Source of the DNA: QHCA01 sp003244095
Lineage (GTDB): Bacteria; Actinomycetota; Actinomycetes; Mycobacteriales; QHCA01
Length of the DNA: 24,077 nt
Assembly: GCA_038329965.1 (NCBI GenBank)
Contig: JBBQNN010000059.1
Coordinates: 1-24,077 of the forward strand
Direction of reading: 5' to 3'
How positions within the stretch are numbered: the first letter of the stretch is position 1; each line of letters starts with the position of its first letter. Below the pieces are notes generated by a model, which was not told where the DNA came from, did not search any database, and was given only the letters and a program-made list of their open reading frames with translations. Shown piece after piece: positions 6,050 through 13,807 of the stretch. A program made the translations under genes and the position numbers.

Positions 6050-6400
6050 GGGCCAGCGGTCGGCGCGGCTGGAGCGCATCGCCCGGAGCTGGGTCAACGA
6101 GGCGTCGCCGCTGAGCTGGGCACTCCGCGGGAGTCCACCGCGTACAGCGTGATCCGGCCGTCGGCGTCGTAGTGCAGTTCCCAACCGAGTGACTTCGGCA
6201 GCGGAGATGCGCGAAGGCATGCGCGGGGCTGGCTGAAGTTCTCCTGGCGGAGCCCGCGGAGCTCGGCCTCATCGATGTCCCGGCCGCGGACCTGCGGGGA
6301 CGACGTGAGCAGAACGTCCTCTTGAGTCCACTGACCGGGTGCAGCGGCGAGCATGGCATATTGCGTGCTGGCTGCTACCTGAGACTCAGACCACCGACCT
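6050..6400 (-). pseudogene. Decayed DUF6157-family gene
   Basis: Two minus-strand frames together spell a DUF6157 protein. The upstream frame (ending near 6094) reads ASTQYAML, then WTQEDVLL, then PRACLRASPLPKSLGWELHYDADGRITLYAVDS. The homology then continues in another frame as GDASLTQLRAMRSSRA, the usual C-terminus of this family. The shift lies near 6105-6130. Upstream of the first ATG (6354) the similarity (VAASTQYAML) continues without a start, and the conserved N-terminal part is missing or scrambled. The gene is therefore broken at least twice. The family has no known function. I identified it from memory of its conserved blocks, so a profile search should confirm it. Its 3' portion is what makes the AraC frame look 540 codons long. 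Confidence 0.65.
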
Positions 6401-6531
6401 TCACCGCGGCGGCCACGCCCGCTGCGTCATGCCGAGGCGCGCTCGATACACCCGACCATTTCTGAGATTCTTCGAGGTAGGCGGCCTGACGCCGGCGTGC
6501 GCAGGGACAGTGAGTGCCGAAGGAGGAGAGC

Positions 6532-7698
6532 GTGCGTATTGTCGATATCTGGGAGCACTCGATCGAGATCTCGCGCTATCGCGATCCAGCGATATCGCCA
6601 GGTGATCTCACGACCAGCCTAGTCGCGATCGTCACCGATGTGCAACGGTCCGGGCGTCCCGTGATCGGTTACGGCTTCGCGTCGGTCGGGCGCTACGCCC
6701 AGAGCGGGCTCATCCGGGAGCGATTCGCACGCCGGCTGCTGGCCGCCGCCACAGCAGACGTCCTCACCGACGACGGTGACAACTTTGACCCGTTACGGGC
6801 CTGGACGGTGATGATGGCCGGCGAGAAACCGGGCGGGCACGGCGAGCGATGCGTCGCGGTTGGGACCCTGGACATGGCCTTGTGGGATGCGGCCGCCAAG
6901 GTTGCGGACATGCCGTTGAACCAACTGCTGGCCCACCGTCTTGGGCGCGAGGACCCGGCCGCCAGGGTTCCGGTCTACGCCAGCGGTGGCTACCTCTACC
7001 CCGACCGCGACCTCCCTAACCTCGTCGAAGAGATCCGACACTTCGTCGACCTCGGGTTCACCCAAGCCAAGATCAAGATCGGCCACGCCCCTCTGCGTGA
7101 AGACCTGCTGCGAGTCGAGGCCGCGGCCAAAGCCGTGGGCGGCAGTGAACACCTGGCGGTCGACGCGATGAACGCCTATGACAGTGAAGCCGCAGTCGCC
7201 GCGGCAGCCGCGTTCGAGCCGCTGCGGTTGCGGTGGTTGGAAGACATCTGCGACCCGCTGGACTTCGCCACCCACGCCCGAGTAGCCGAGCACTACCTGC
7301 CGCCGATCGCCGCCGGCGAGGCGTTGTTCTCGCTGGCCGAGGCCGCGCTGCTCGATCGGCACGCCGGTCTACGACCGCAGCAAGACATTCTCCTGTTCGA
7401 CCCGGTGCACTGCTACGGGCTCCCCGGCTACCTGCGGATCATCGACCACATGGCCGCACGCGGCTGGCCGCTGACCGCCTTCTGGCCCCACGGCGGCCAC
7501 TTGTTCAGCCTCCATCTCGTCGCCGCCCTCGGTCTCGGCGCAGCCGAAATCACACCGCTCGCCTTCCACCCGTTCCACGGCCCGCCGACCACGCTGCCAG
7601 TCACCGCCGGCACCATCCCACTGCCGGAGGCACCCGGTATCGGATTCGAACTACACGACGACGCGTGGAAAGCATTCCGATCGCTAACCACCGCCTGA
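6532..7698 (+). CDS. Enolase-superfamily dehydratase, D-tartrate dehydratase-like
   Basis: A 388-residue protein that aligns from end to end with TarD-type D-tartrate dehydratases of the mandelate racemase subgroup. The N-terminal capping domain includes TTSLVAIVTDV, GLIRERFA and EKPGGHGERCVAVGTLDMALWDA. In the barrel, KIK gives Lys180/Lys182, and the metal ligands are Asp211, Glu237 (WLEDICDP) and Glu263 (AAGEALFS). The catalytic His320 lies in PHGGH. The block normally read DANG is DAMN here, so the usual Asn is Met213. Expected chemistry is Mg-dependent dehydration of a sugar-acid-like substrate, perhaps D-tartrate to oxaloacetate. GTG 6532 sits five bases after AGGAGG; GTG 6514 would add six residues but has no better site. 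No transporter or regulator for it is adjacent, and decayed genes flank it. Confidence 0.8.
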   Translation: MRIVDIWEHSIEISRYRDPAISPGDLTTSLVAIVTDVQRSGRPVIGYGFASVGRYAQSGLIRERFARRLLAAATADVLTDDGDNFDPLRAWTVMMAGEKPGGHGERCVAVGTLDMALWDAAAKVADMPLNQLLAHRLGREDPAARVPVYASGGYLYPDRDLPNLVEEIRHFVDLGFTQAKIKIGHAPLREDLLRVEAAAKAVGGSEHLAVDAMNAYDSEAAVAAAAAFEPLRLRWLEDICDPLDFATHARVAEHYLPPIAAGEALFSLAEAALLDRHAGLRPQQDILLFDPVHCYGLPGYLRIIDHMAARGWPLTAFWPHGGHLFSLHLVAALGLGAAEITPLAFHPFHGPPTTLPVTAGTIPLPEAPGIGFELHDDAWKAFRSLTTA

Positions 7699-7769
7699 CG
7701 GGTCTCACCGCGCGCAGCACTGCGGACGGCCGAGGGACTGCGTGACCCGGCTCACCAGGCCGGCGTGCC

Positions 7770-8517
7770 CGATGGCCGAACCGCTCGCGGTGACGAAAAC
7801 CCCGCCGATCCGGGCCGCGAGCAGAGTCCATCCGGCGCCGATGCTCAGGCTGACCGACGATCTGCTCGATCGCGGCCCGCCCGACATCGTTGTTCACAGT
7901 CCAGGTGTACCCCGGTCCGTCCCCGGCGACAGCCCACGCGTCGTGATAGCGCACGCTGCGCCCATCGAGGGAGTTGCAGGCCGGTCAGGTAGCGGATGCT
8001 GGCCGCGTCCGGACTGGCGTTGAAGTCGCCGGCGATGATACTGGGCAGCGCCGTGCGGTGACGGGATCGAGATCGGTCAGTGCCACGGCCTGCCGCTCAC
8101 GTGCGGACTCCGCGTCCAGTCGCCACGACATGGTGGCCGCGATGAACAGCAGATCACCCTCACCGGGAATGGGAACCGAGACGGCCAGCGTGCACCAAGG
8201 CAGGTCGCTGACCCTGGCAAGTCGCAGGTCGAGAACCTCCACGACACGATGCGGCCAGCGGGTGGCGACCGCGCTGCCTCCGTAGGGTTCGGCGAACGGT
8301 GGGGTGTAGTTCATCGCCTGGCTTGATGGGTGCCGTACAACTCGGTTCCGGCAAGCAGTTCCTCCAGCTGGTTGCGTTCGTCCGTGTGCAGAACCTCCCG
8401 CAGCGCCACGATGTCTGGGTTGAGCCTGCGCAGCTCGCGGTTGAGAATCCCGAGGCGTCGCGGGTCGCCGTCATCGTTTTGGACGTTGATCGTCAGGATG
8501 CGCACCCGCATCGTCAT
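7770..8517 (-). pseudogene. Endonuclease/exonuclease/phosphatase-family gene broken by frameshifts
   Basis: The gene starts at ATG 8517 with VRILTINVQNDDGDPRRLGILNRELRRLNPDIVALREV, the usual EEP-fold start (Asn and acidic metal site). It shifts frame near 8315 after ELYGTHQA and resumes as MNYTPPFAEPYGGSAVATRWPHRVVEVLDL through LLFIAATMSWRLDAESARERQAVAL. It shifts again near 8040 to reach SIIAGDFNASPDAASIRYLTGLQ, which carries the catalytic GDFN motif, and once more near 7970 to SLDGRSVRYHDAWAVAGDGPGYTWTVNN. The final SDHxG motif is not found. With three or more frame changes the gene should be dead, unless the assembly has errors. The family includes DNases, phosphodiesterases and phosphatases. 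The left limit is approximate. Confidence 0.75.
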
Positions 8518-8617
8518 CCCTGCTCGTGGCCGGCTGGTGAGTCGTCGCCACCCCAGACCCGTACCGTTTCCAGGCGCTCCGACCTGTGCGATCGAGGTGC
8601 TCCCGCCACCTGCACGA

Positions 8618-8974
8618 TTACTGGTCGTCTTTGGGGGCGAGCGGCCGGGCGTCGAAGGCCACGCGGACGGTGGTGATCTTGCCGTTGTCGATGTGGCTCC
8701 AGTTCGCGGTCGGCGTGGGTGGCGCGATGCTTGTGTGCAGGTCGAACCAGGTCAGCACGTCGTCACCGTCGATGAAGGTGTGCTGGATGACGATGTCGGT
8801 GATGATCTCCGACATTCCCTGCAGGCCCTTGACGCAGTCCTCGGCGTTATTCAACTGCGCGAGCGGGCCGGCGAAGGTGACGTCGTCTGCCAGGATTGAC
8901 CGCAGCGTGTCGAAGTCCTTCGCTTTCCAAGCTGTGAAGTAGGTGCCGGTGAGGGTGCGCGGATCGTCAGTCAT
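8618..8974 (-). CDS. SnoaL-like / NTF2-fold protein
   Basis: A 118-residue protein with the NTF2-like start YFTAWKAKDFDTLRSILADDVTFAGPLAQLNNAEDCVKGLQGM. The strand-rich half IVIQHTFIDGDDVLTWFDLHTS and the closing IDNGKITTVRVAFDARPL also fit. This is the typical length and pattern of SnoaL_2 family proteins, small cytoplasmic cone-shaped proteins that act as isomerases, cyclases or ligand binders; the particular activity cannot be read here. ATG 8974 follows AAGGA at about eight bases. It lies about 100 bp upstream, in its own direction, of the broken nuclease gene and has no obvious partner. Confidence 0.8.
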   Translation of the reverse strand: MTDDPRTLTGTYFTAWKAKDFDTLRSILADDVTFAGPLAQLNNAEDCVKGLQGMSEIITDIVIQHTFIDGDDVLTWFDLHTSIAPPTPTANWSHIDNGKITTVRVAFDARPLAPKDDQ

Positions 8975-9131
8975 GATCGAGGTCCTTCGTCTGGATCGAG
9001 TGGCTCACGTCTATCGTTTCGTTGGCCGAACCCCAACGGCACTCCCTGGTCGGTCGGCCGAGTCGACGACCCTTAGGTAGGGGTGTCCGGCAAGACTGGT
9101 TGGGTGAACAGTACCGGCGACGGGGGACCAC

Positions 9132-9284
9132 CGGCTCGAGACCAACCGTGCCCTGACCGAAGCGATCGGGCTTTACCGCGCGGCCGGATACCGAGCGGTG
9201 GAGGCGTTCAACGACGAGCCCTATGCCCACCACTGGTTCGAAAAGACCCTCGACCCGCCTACATCCCAATCGCACGAGGGATAG
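9132..9284 (+). pseudogene. C-terminal remnant of a GNAT acetyltransferase
   Basis: A 50-codon stretch ending at TAG 9282-9284 reads RLETNRALTEAIGLYRAAGY followed by AVEAFNDEPYAHHWFEKTL. This is the characteristic last helix and strand of GNAT N-acetyltransferases (xLYxxxGYxxxxxF, then the FEKxL end). The frame has no start codon and no acetyl-CoA-binding part upstream, where an unrelated sequence begins, so only the 3' end of the gene survives. It is not expected to be made. Confidence 0.7.
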
Positions 9285-9298
9285 CTTGCGCGGGAGCG

Positions 9299-10120
9299 TC
9301 AGGCGAGCGGGTCGTCGTCGCCGTAGGGCCGCAGCCGCAGGGTGCGCGCGTCCGATTCGAGGATCGCCCCGGCCCGGGCGACGAGGTCGTCGAGGTTGTC
9401 GCGTGCGGCGTGCAGGAAGCGGCCCGACAGGGCGTCGGCGCTACCGGAGGCCAGCGTGAGCACGGCATCGACAACGACCGCGGGCGAGGTCCAGTCGTCA
9501 TCACCGGCGTCGGCCCACATCGGCATGGTCGTGGTCATGGCCGTGCGCACCAGTCCCGGGCTGAGGTCGAACACCGCGACCGGCTGGCCGTCCAGGCTTT
9601 GGGCCAGGCAGTCCGTGAGCCGGGCCAGCGCCGCCTTGGACACCGAGTAGGCGGAGTACGTCGCCGTCCCGCGCAGCCCGAAACCGCTGTTGACGTTGAT
9701 GATCCGGCCCCGCCCGCGCTGCACCATGCCGGGCAGCACGGCCCGGCTCAGCAGCATCGGCCCGCGCACGTTGGTCTCCACGACGTCCCACCAGTCGCCG
9801 GCATCGGCCTCCCACAGAGGTACCTCGGTCGGGTCGATCCGGCCGGCGTTGTTGACCAGCAGGTCGATCGGGCCGAGGTCGCGCTCGACGGTGCGCACGG
9901 CGGCGCGTACGTCGTCGGCGACCGTGACGTCCACGGGTACGGCGACCGCCTTCGCCCCGCCCTTGGCAGCCGCACACTCCCGCAGGGTCCCCTCGAGCGT
10001 GGACCGGGTGCGGCCCAGCAGCCCGACGTGTGCTCCGGCGGATGCCAGCCCAACGGCCAGCGACCGGCCGATGCCCCCGCCCGCTCCGGTGACCAGCGCC
10101 ACCTGCCCGGCGACGGTCAC
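9299..10120 (-). CDS. Classical short-chain dehydrogenase/reductase coupled to pheT
   Basis: A 273-residue SDR with all signature elements. TGAGGGIG (about 11-18) binds the dinucleotide, NNAG (about 90-93) follows, and the catalytic Ser is in NVNSGFGLRG. The YSVSK motif lies near 158-162 and SPGLVRTAM follows it. A GR pair after the second strand (LLGRTRS) suggests NADP preference. It is a soluble oxidoreductase of unknown substrate. The GTG start overlaps the pheT stop as GTGA (10120-10117), so it is probably translated with pheT as the last gene of the operon. Many actinobacteria have arginine biosynthesis genes near this place, so an SDR here is a local arrangement. It shares no close resemblance with the SDR at 1130, which lacks these catalytic residues. 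Confidence 0.9.
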   Translation of the reverse strand: MTVAGQVALVTGAGGGIGRSLAVGLASAGAHVGLLGRTRSTLEGTLRECAAAKGGAKAVAVPVDVTVADDVRAAVRTVERDLGPIDLLVNNAGRIDPTEVPLWEADAGDWWDVVETNVRGPMLLSRAVLPGMVQRGRGRIINVNSGFGLRGTATYSAYSVSKAALARLTDCLAQSLDGQPVAVFDLSPGLVRTAMTTTMPMWADAGDDDWTSPAVVVDAVLTLASGSADALSGRFLHAARDNLDDLVARAGAILESDARTLRLRPYGDDDPLA

Positions 10121-12588
10121 GACCGGAGCACCGCGCCGGTACGGCGGGCCGCCTCCGCGACCGCCGCGTCGCGGGCGGCCGTCGCCTCCTGCACGGTCAG
10201 CGTCCGGTCGGGTGCGCGGAAGCGCAGCGCGTAGGCCAGCGACCGTCGCCCCCGGCCGATCTGCTCACCGGCGAAGACGTCGAACAGCCGGACCGCCTCC
10301 AGGAGGTCACCCGCTCCCTCGCGCAGGGCATCCTCCACCGCCGCGGCCGGCACGTCGTCGTCGACCACGAGGGCGACGTCCTGCGTCGCCGGCGGGAAGC
10401 CCGAGACCTGCGGTGCGGCCACCAGGCCCGGCTGGGCGGCGAACAGGGCCGACAGGTCCAGCTCGACGGCCGCCGTACGCGGTGGCAGATCGAGAGCGGC
10501 GGTGACCCGCGGGTGCAGCTCTCCGGCGTGCCCGATCAGCCGGCCGTCGACCGACAGGGCCGCGCACCGGCCCGGGTGCCAGGGCGCCACGTCGGCCGGC
10601 TCGACGGTCAGGGCCGCCCCGCCGGCGGCGAGGGCCACCGTGCGGGCCGCCTCGACCGCGTCGGCCCAGGAGGCGGGCCGGCCATCCCCCCACCAGCCCT
10701 GCGCCTCGCGGCTGCCCGTGAGCACGGCCGCCACGTGCAGCGGCTGCTCGGGCAGGGCCGCGTCGAGCGAGGCCAACTCCTCGCGACTCGGCGGGTGCTC
10801 GACCGATGGACGCGGTGCCGCCGGGGCGCCCGGTCGGTCGAGGAACACCAGGCCGATCTCGTAGAGCGCCACGTCGGTGGCGCCGCGCGACAGGTTGCGC
10901 CGCAGCGCCTGCAGCAGGGGCGGCAGCAGGCTGGTCCGCAGGTACGGGGCCTGGTCGGACAGCGGATTGGCCAGCCGGGCAAGTCGACGCCGGTCGTCGG
11001 CCACCGGCACGCCTAACGCATCGAGCACCTCGGCGCTCTGGAAGGGATGGTTCAGCACCTCCACGTACCCGGTGGCGGCCAGCGCGCGGGAGACCGCCCG
11101 TCGCCTCCGTTGGTCCTCGGTGAGGCCCCGGGCCGCCGGCGTGAGCGGCAACACCGAAGGCAGCCGGTCGTAGCCCTCCAGACGGACGACCTCCTCGACG
11201 AGGTCGTAGGGATCGACCAGGTCGGGCCGCCACGTCGGCGGCGTGACCGTCAACGGGTCGGCCCCGCCCACCGAGCACCCCACGTCGGTCAGCCGGCGGA
11301 CGACCGTCTCGGCGTCGTAGGCCACCCCCGCAATCCGGCCGGACAAGCCGGCCGGCAGGGCGATCTCGGGACGAGCCCGCGGCAGGTCGACCTCGGCACT
11401 GCCGGTGTAGGTACCGCCGCCGAGTTCGGTGAGCAGCCGCACGGCCCGTGCCGACGCCGCCGGTGGCAGCTCGGGATCGACGCCACGCTCGAACCGTTGG
11501 GAGGCCTCGGAGGCCAGCGCGTGCCGCCGCGACATCCGGGCGATCGCCGCGGCGGTGAAGTGGACAGCCTCGATGACCAGGCCGGTCGTGCTGTCGTCGA
11601 CCTCGCTGGACAGGCCGCCCATCGTTCCGGCCAACGACAGCGGGCCGCTGTCGTCGGCGATGAGCAGATCCTCGGGGTGCACAGTGCGCTCCACATGGTC
11701 GAGGGTGAGCAGCCGCTCCCCCGGCCGGGCCCGGCGCACGACCACCGTGCCGGTCAGCCGGCGGCGATCGAAGGCGTGCAGCGGCTGGCCGAGCTCGTGC
11801 ATCACATAGTTGGTGACGTCGACGGGGAGGGAGATCGGCCGCATGCCGGCCAGGAACAGCCGCCGCTGCATCTCCGGCGGCGTCGGCCGGGTCGGGTCGA
11901 CCCCGCTCATCGCACGCAGCACGATCCGGTCGGCGCCCGCCGGATCGTCGATCGCGGCCGGCTGAGCTTCCGGTTGGGCCGGCTCGACCAGCGGCGGGAC
12001 GGACGCCGGGTCGCGGAATCCCACCCGGAAGGCGGTCGCCGCCTCGCGGGCGATCCCCCTGACGGACAGGCAGTACCCCCGGTCGGGGGTCACCGCGATG
12101 TCGATCACGCTGTCTCGCAGGTGCAACAGGTCGGCCACGTCGGCACCGACCGGCGAACCGGCCGGCAGCACGAGGATGCCGCGGTGATCATCGCCCACGC
12201 CCAGCTCCCGGGCCGAGCAGATCATGCCGTCGCTGATCCGGCCGTACGTCTTGCGCGCACCGATCTCGAACCCGCCCGGCAGGGCCGCGCCGGGCAGCGC
12301 GACGGCAACCCGGTCGCCGACGGCGAAGTTGCGGGCACCGCACACGATGCCGCGGGGGGCCTGCCCGGTCGCGACGACCACCCGGCAGTCGCGGATCGGC
12401 TTCTTGAACTCGTCGAGGTCGGTGACCTCGACGACGTCGCCGACCACGACACCGGAGACGTCGTAGCCGACGTCGGTGACCGTCTCGACCTCCAGACCGG
12501 CCCGGGTCAGCGCGGTGGCGACCTCGCGCGCTGTGGTGCCGGCCGGCAGGTCGACGTACTCCGACAGCCAGGACAGTGGGACGCGCAT
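10117..12588 (-). CDS. pheT: Phenylalanyl-tRNA synthetase beta subunit
   Basis: An 823-residue protein of full usual length. It begins MRVPLSWLSEYVDLP, followed by the EMAP-type tRNA-binding domain (about 40-150; CRVVVATGQ, GARNFAVGD, ISDGMICSARELGVG). Next is the B3/B4 editing region (about 215-400; PVDVTNYVMHELGQPLHAFD, SLAGTMGG, ASQRFERGVDP), then B5 (TWRPDLVDPYDLVEEVVRLEGYDRLP). A catalytic-like core follows (LANPLSDQAPYLRTSLLPPLL), and the C-terminal ferredoxin-fold anticodon-binding domain ends with RSLAYALRFRAPDRTLTVQE. With PheS it forms the alpha2beta2 enzyme that charges tRNA-Phe. The frame is open upstream to 13353, but that part is antisense-frame noise over pheS. ATG 12588 overlaps the pheS stop by one base (TGATG). 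Cytoplasmic and essential. Confidence 0.97.
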   Translation of the reverse strand: MRVPLSWLSEYVDLPAGTTAREVATALTRAGLEVETVTDVGYDVSGVVVGDVVEVTDLDEFKKPIRDCRVVVATGQAPRGIVCGARNFAVGDRVAVALPGAALPGGFEIGARKTYGRISDGMICSARELGVGDDHRGILVLPAGSPVGADVADLLHLRDSVIDIAVTPDRGYCLSVRGIAREAATAFRVGFRDPASVPPLVEPAQPEAQPAAIDDPAGADRIVLRAMSGVDPTRPTPPEMQRRLFLAGMRPISLPVDVTNYVMHELGQPLHAFDRRRLTGTVVVRRARPGERLLTLDHVERTVHPEDLLIADDSGPLSLAGTMGGLSSEVDDSTTGLVIEAVHFTAAAIARMSRRHALASEASQRFERGVDPELPPAASARAVRLLTELGGGTYTGSAEVDLPRARPEIALPAGLSGRIAGVAYDAETVVRRLTDVGCSVGGADPLTVTPPTWRPDLVDPYDLVEEVVRLEGYDRLPSVLPLTPAARGLTEDQRRRRAVSRALAATGYVEVLNHPFQSAEVLDALGVPVADDRRRLARLANPLSDQAPYLRTSLLPPLLQALRRNLSRGATDVALYEIGLVFLDRPGAPAAPRPSVEHPPSREELASLDAALPEQPLHVAAVLTGSREAQGWWGDGRPASWADAVEAARTVALAAGGAALTVEPADVAPWHPGRCAALSVDGRLIGHAGELHPRVTAALDLPPRTAAVELDLSALFAAQPGLVAAPQVSGFPPATQDVALVVDDDVPAAAVEDALREGAGDLLEAVRLFDVFAGEQIGRGRRSLAYALRFRAPDRTLTVQEATAARDAAVAEAARRTGAVLRS

Positions 12589-13694
12589 CAGCCCTCCATC
12601 CCGAACGGCAGGGTGAAGCGGACATCCCCGTCGGTGATGTCGCGCATGTCGGTGATCCCGTGCCGGAACATCAGAGCCCGCTCGAGCCCCATGCCGAACG
12701 CGAATCCGGTGTAGCGGTCGGGATCGGCACCGCAGGCCCGCAGCACCCGCGGGTTGACCATGCCGCAGCCGCCCCATTCGATCCAGCCCTCGGACCCGCA
12801 GGTCCGGCAGGGCGGTCCACCCCGGGTGGATTCGCCCCGGCAGGCGAAGCACTCGAAGTCCAGCTCCGCCGAGGGCTCGGTGAAGGGGAAGTACGACGGG
12901 CGCAGGCGGGTACGCAGACCGTCGCCGAACATGCCCTGTACGAAGCGTTCGAGGGTGCCCTTGAGGTGGGCCATGGTGATGCCCTCGTCGACGGCCAGGC
13001 CCTCGACCTGGCCGAAGACCGGGGAGTGCGTCGCGTCGATCGGGTCGTCGCGGTAGACCCGACCCGGGCTGATCACGTACAGCGGGAGCTTGCGGGAGAG
13101 GAGCGCGCGGATCTGCACCGGCGAGGTCTGCGTACGCAGGACCACCCCACGCTCCGGCGGGTCGAGCCACAGGGTGTCGTGCATACCCCGCGCCGGATGG
13201 TCCGGGCCGATGTTCAGGGCGTCGAAGTTGAACCACTCCGCCTCGGCCTCGGGTCCCTCCGCGAGCTCGTAGCCCATCGCGACGAAGATGTCGGTCACCC
13301 GCTCCATGACCGTGGTGAGGGGATGCCGGGCCCCCCGGGCGGCCCGGTCCCACGGCAGGCTGACGTCGACCGTCTCCTCCCGGAGCACGCGCTCGTCGCG
13401 CTCGTCGGTGAGGGCGACGAGCCGCTCGTCATAGGCGGCCTGCACGGCGGCCCGCGCATCGTTGACCCGGCGGCCGGCATCGGCCCGGGCCTGCGGCGGT
13501 AACGCACCGAGCTCACGACGGGCCAGCGCCACCGGGGAGCGGTCGCCGAGATGCGCCGGCCGTACGGCGGCGAGGGCGTCGAGGTGGCCGGCGTCGGCGA
13601 AGGCCTTGACCGCCTCCGTCAGTGCCGCGTCGAGCGCCTCGGGGGCGAGCATCGCCACCTGCTTCGGGTCGTATGAGTTGCTGGGTCCGGACAT
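12588..13694 (-). CDS. pheS: Phenylalanyl-tRNA synthetase alpha subunit
   Basis: A 368-residue protein. The N-terminal coiled coil (about 10-95; LDAALTEAVKAFADAGHLDALAAVR, RRVNDARAAVQAAYDERLVAL) contacts tRNA. The class II catalytic core follows, with HPLTTVMERVTDIFVAMGY, RTQTSPVQIR, motif 2 (RVYRDDPIDATHSPVFGQVEG) and motif 3 (GFAFGMGLERALMFRHGI). Four Cys in the CFACRG and CRTCGSEGW region look like a metal knuckle inserted in the core, as in other actinobacterial enzymes. It is the active-site subunit making Phe-tRNA. ATG 13694 has GAGGA seven bases upstream. It lies 113 bp after the histidine kinase gene. I saw no T-box in that gap, only a weak GATCA/TGATC repeat. Confidence 0.97.
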   Translation of the reverse strand: MSGPSNSYDPKQVAMLAPEALDAALTEAVKAFADAGHLDALAAVRPAHLGDRSPVALARRELGALPPQARADAGRRVNDARAAVQAAYDERLVALTDERDERVLREETVDVSLPWDRAARGARHPLTTVMERVTDIFVAMGYELAEGPEAEAEWFNFDALNIGPDHPARGMHDTLWLDPPERGVVLRTQTSPVQIRALLSRKLPLYVISPGRVYRDDPIDATHSPVFGQVEGLAVDEGITMAHLKGTLERFVQGMFGDGLRTRLRPSYFPFTEPSAELDFECFACRGESTRGGPPCRTCGSEGWIEWGGCGMVNPRVLRACGADPDRYTGFAFGMGLERALMFRHGITDMRDITDGDVRFTLPFGMEG

Positions 13695-13807
13695 GTCAGA
13701 TCCTCGCGAAGTCTATTGATCAGGGTCTCTTGATCGGAGAGCGGGCGTGGTCAGGTACCCGCGGCGCGGGGTGGGAGTGGGCCCGCCAGCGCGTCGCTGC
13801 TGTGTCC

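Noticed and set aside
5915..6220. N-terminal part of a 540-codon frame before the AraC start
   Set aside because: It contains the C-terminal block of the broken DUF6157 gene (LTQLRAMRSSRA) followed by spacer sequence, so it is not part of the AraC protein.
9083..10234. 383-codon plus-strand frame antisense to the SDR and pheT end
   Set aside because: It is a shadow of a high-GC gene: Arg/Gly/Pro/His-rich, no motif, opposite a complete SDR.
11047..12714. 555-codon plus-strand frame antisense to pheT
   Set aside because: It is a low-complexity shadow frame with no ribosome site or family motif.
12589..13353. Open frame extending pheT upstream to 1078 codons
   Set aside because: This part is another frame over pheS with Arg/Gly-rich translation. 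The PheT family starts at MRVPLSWLSEYV (12588).
13695..13807. T-box or attenuator before pheS
   Set aside because: Only a 5-bp GATCA/TGATC repeat is present; there is no T-box motif or terminator. The gap is part of a continuing operon.
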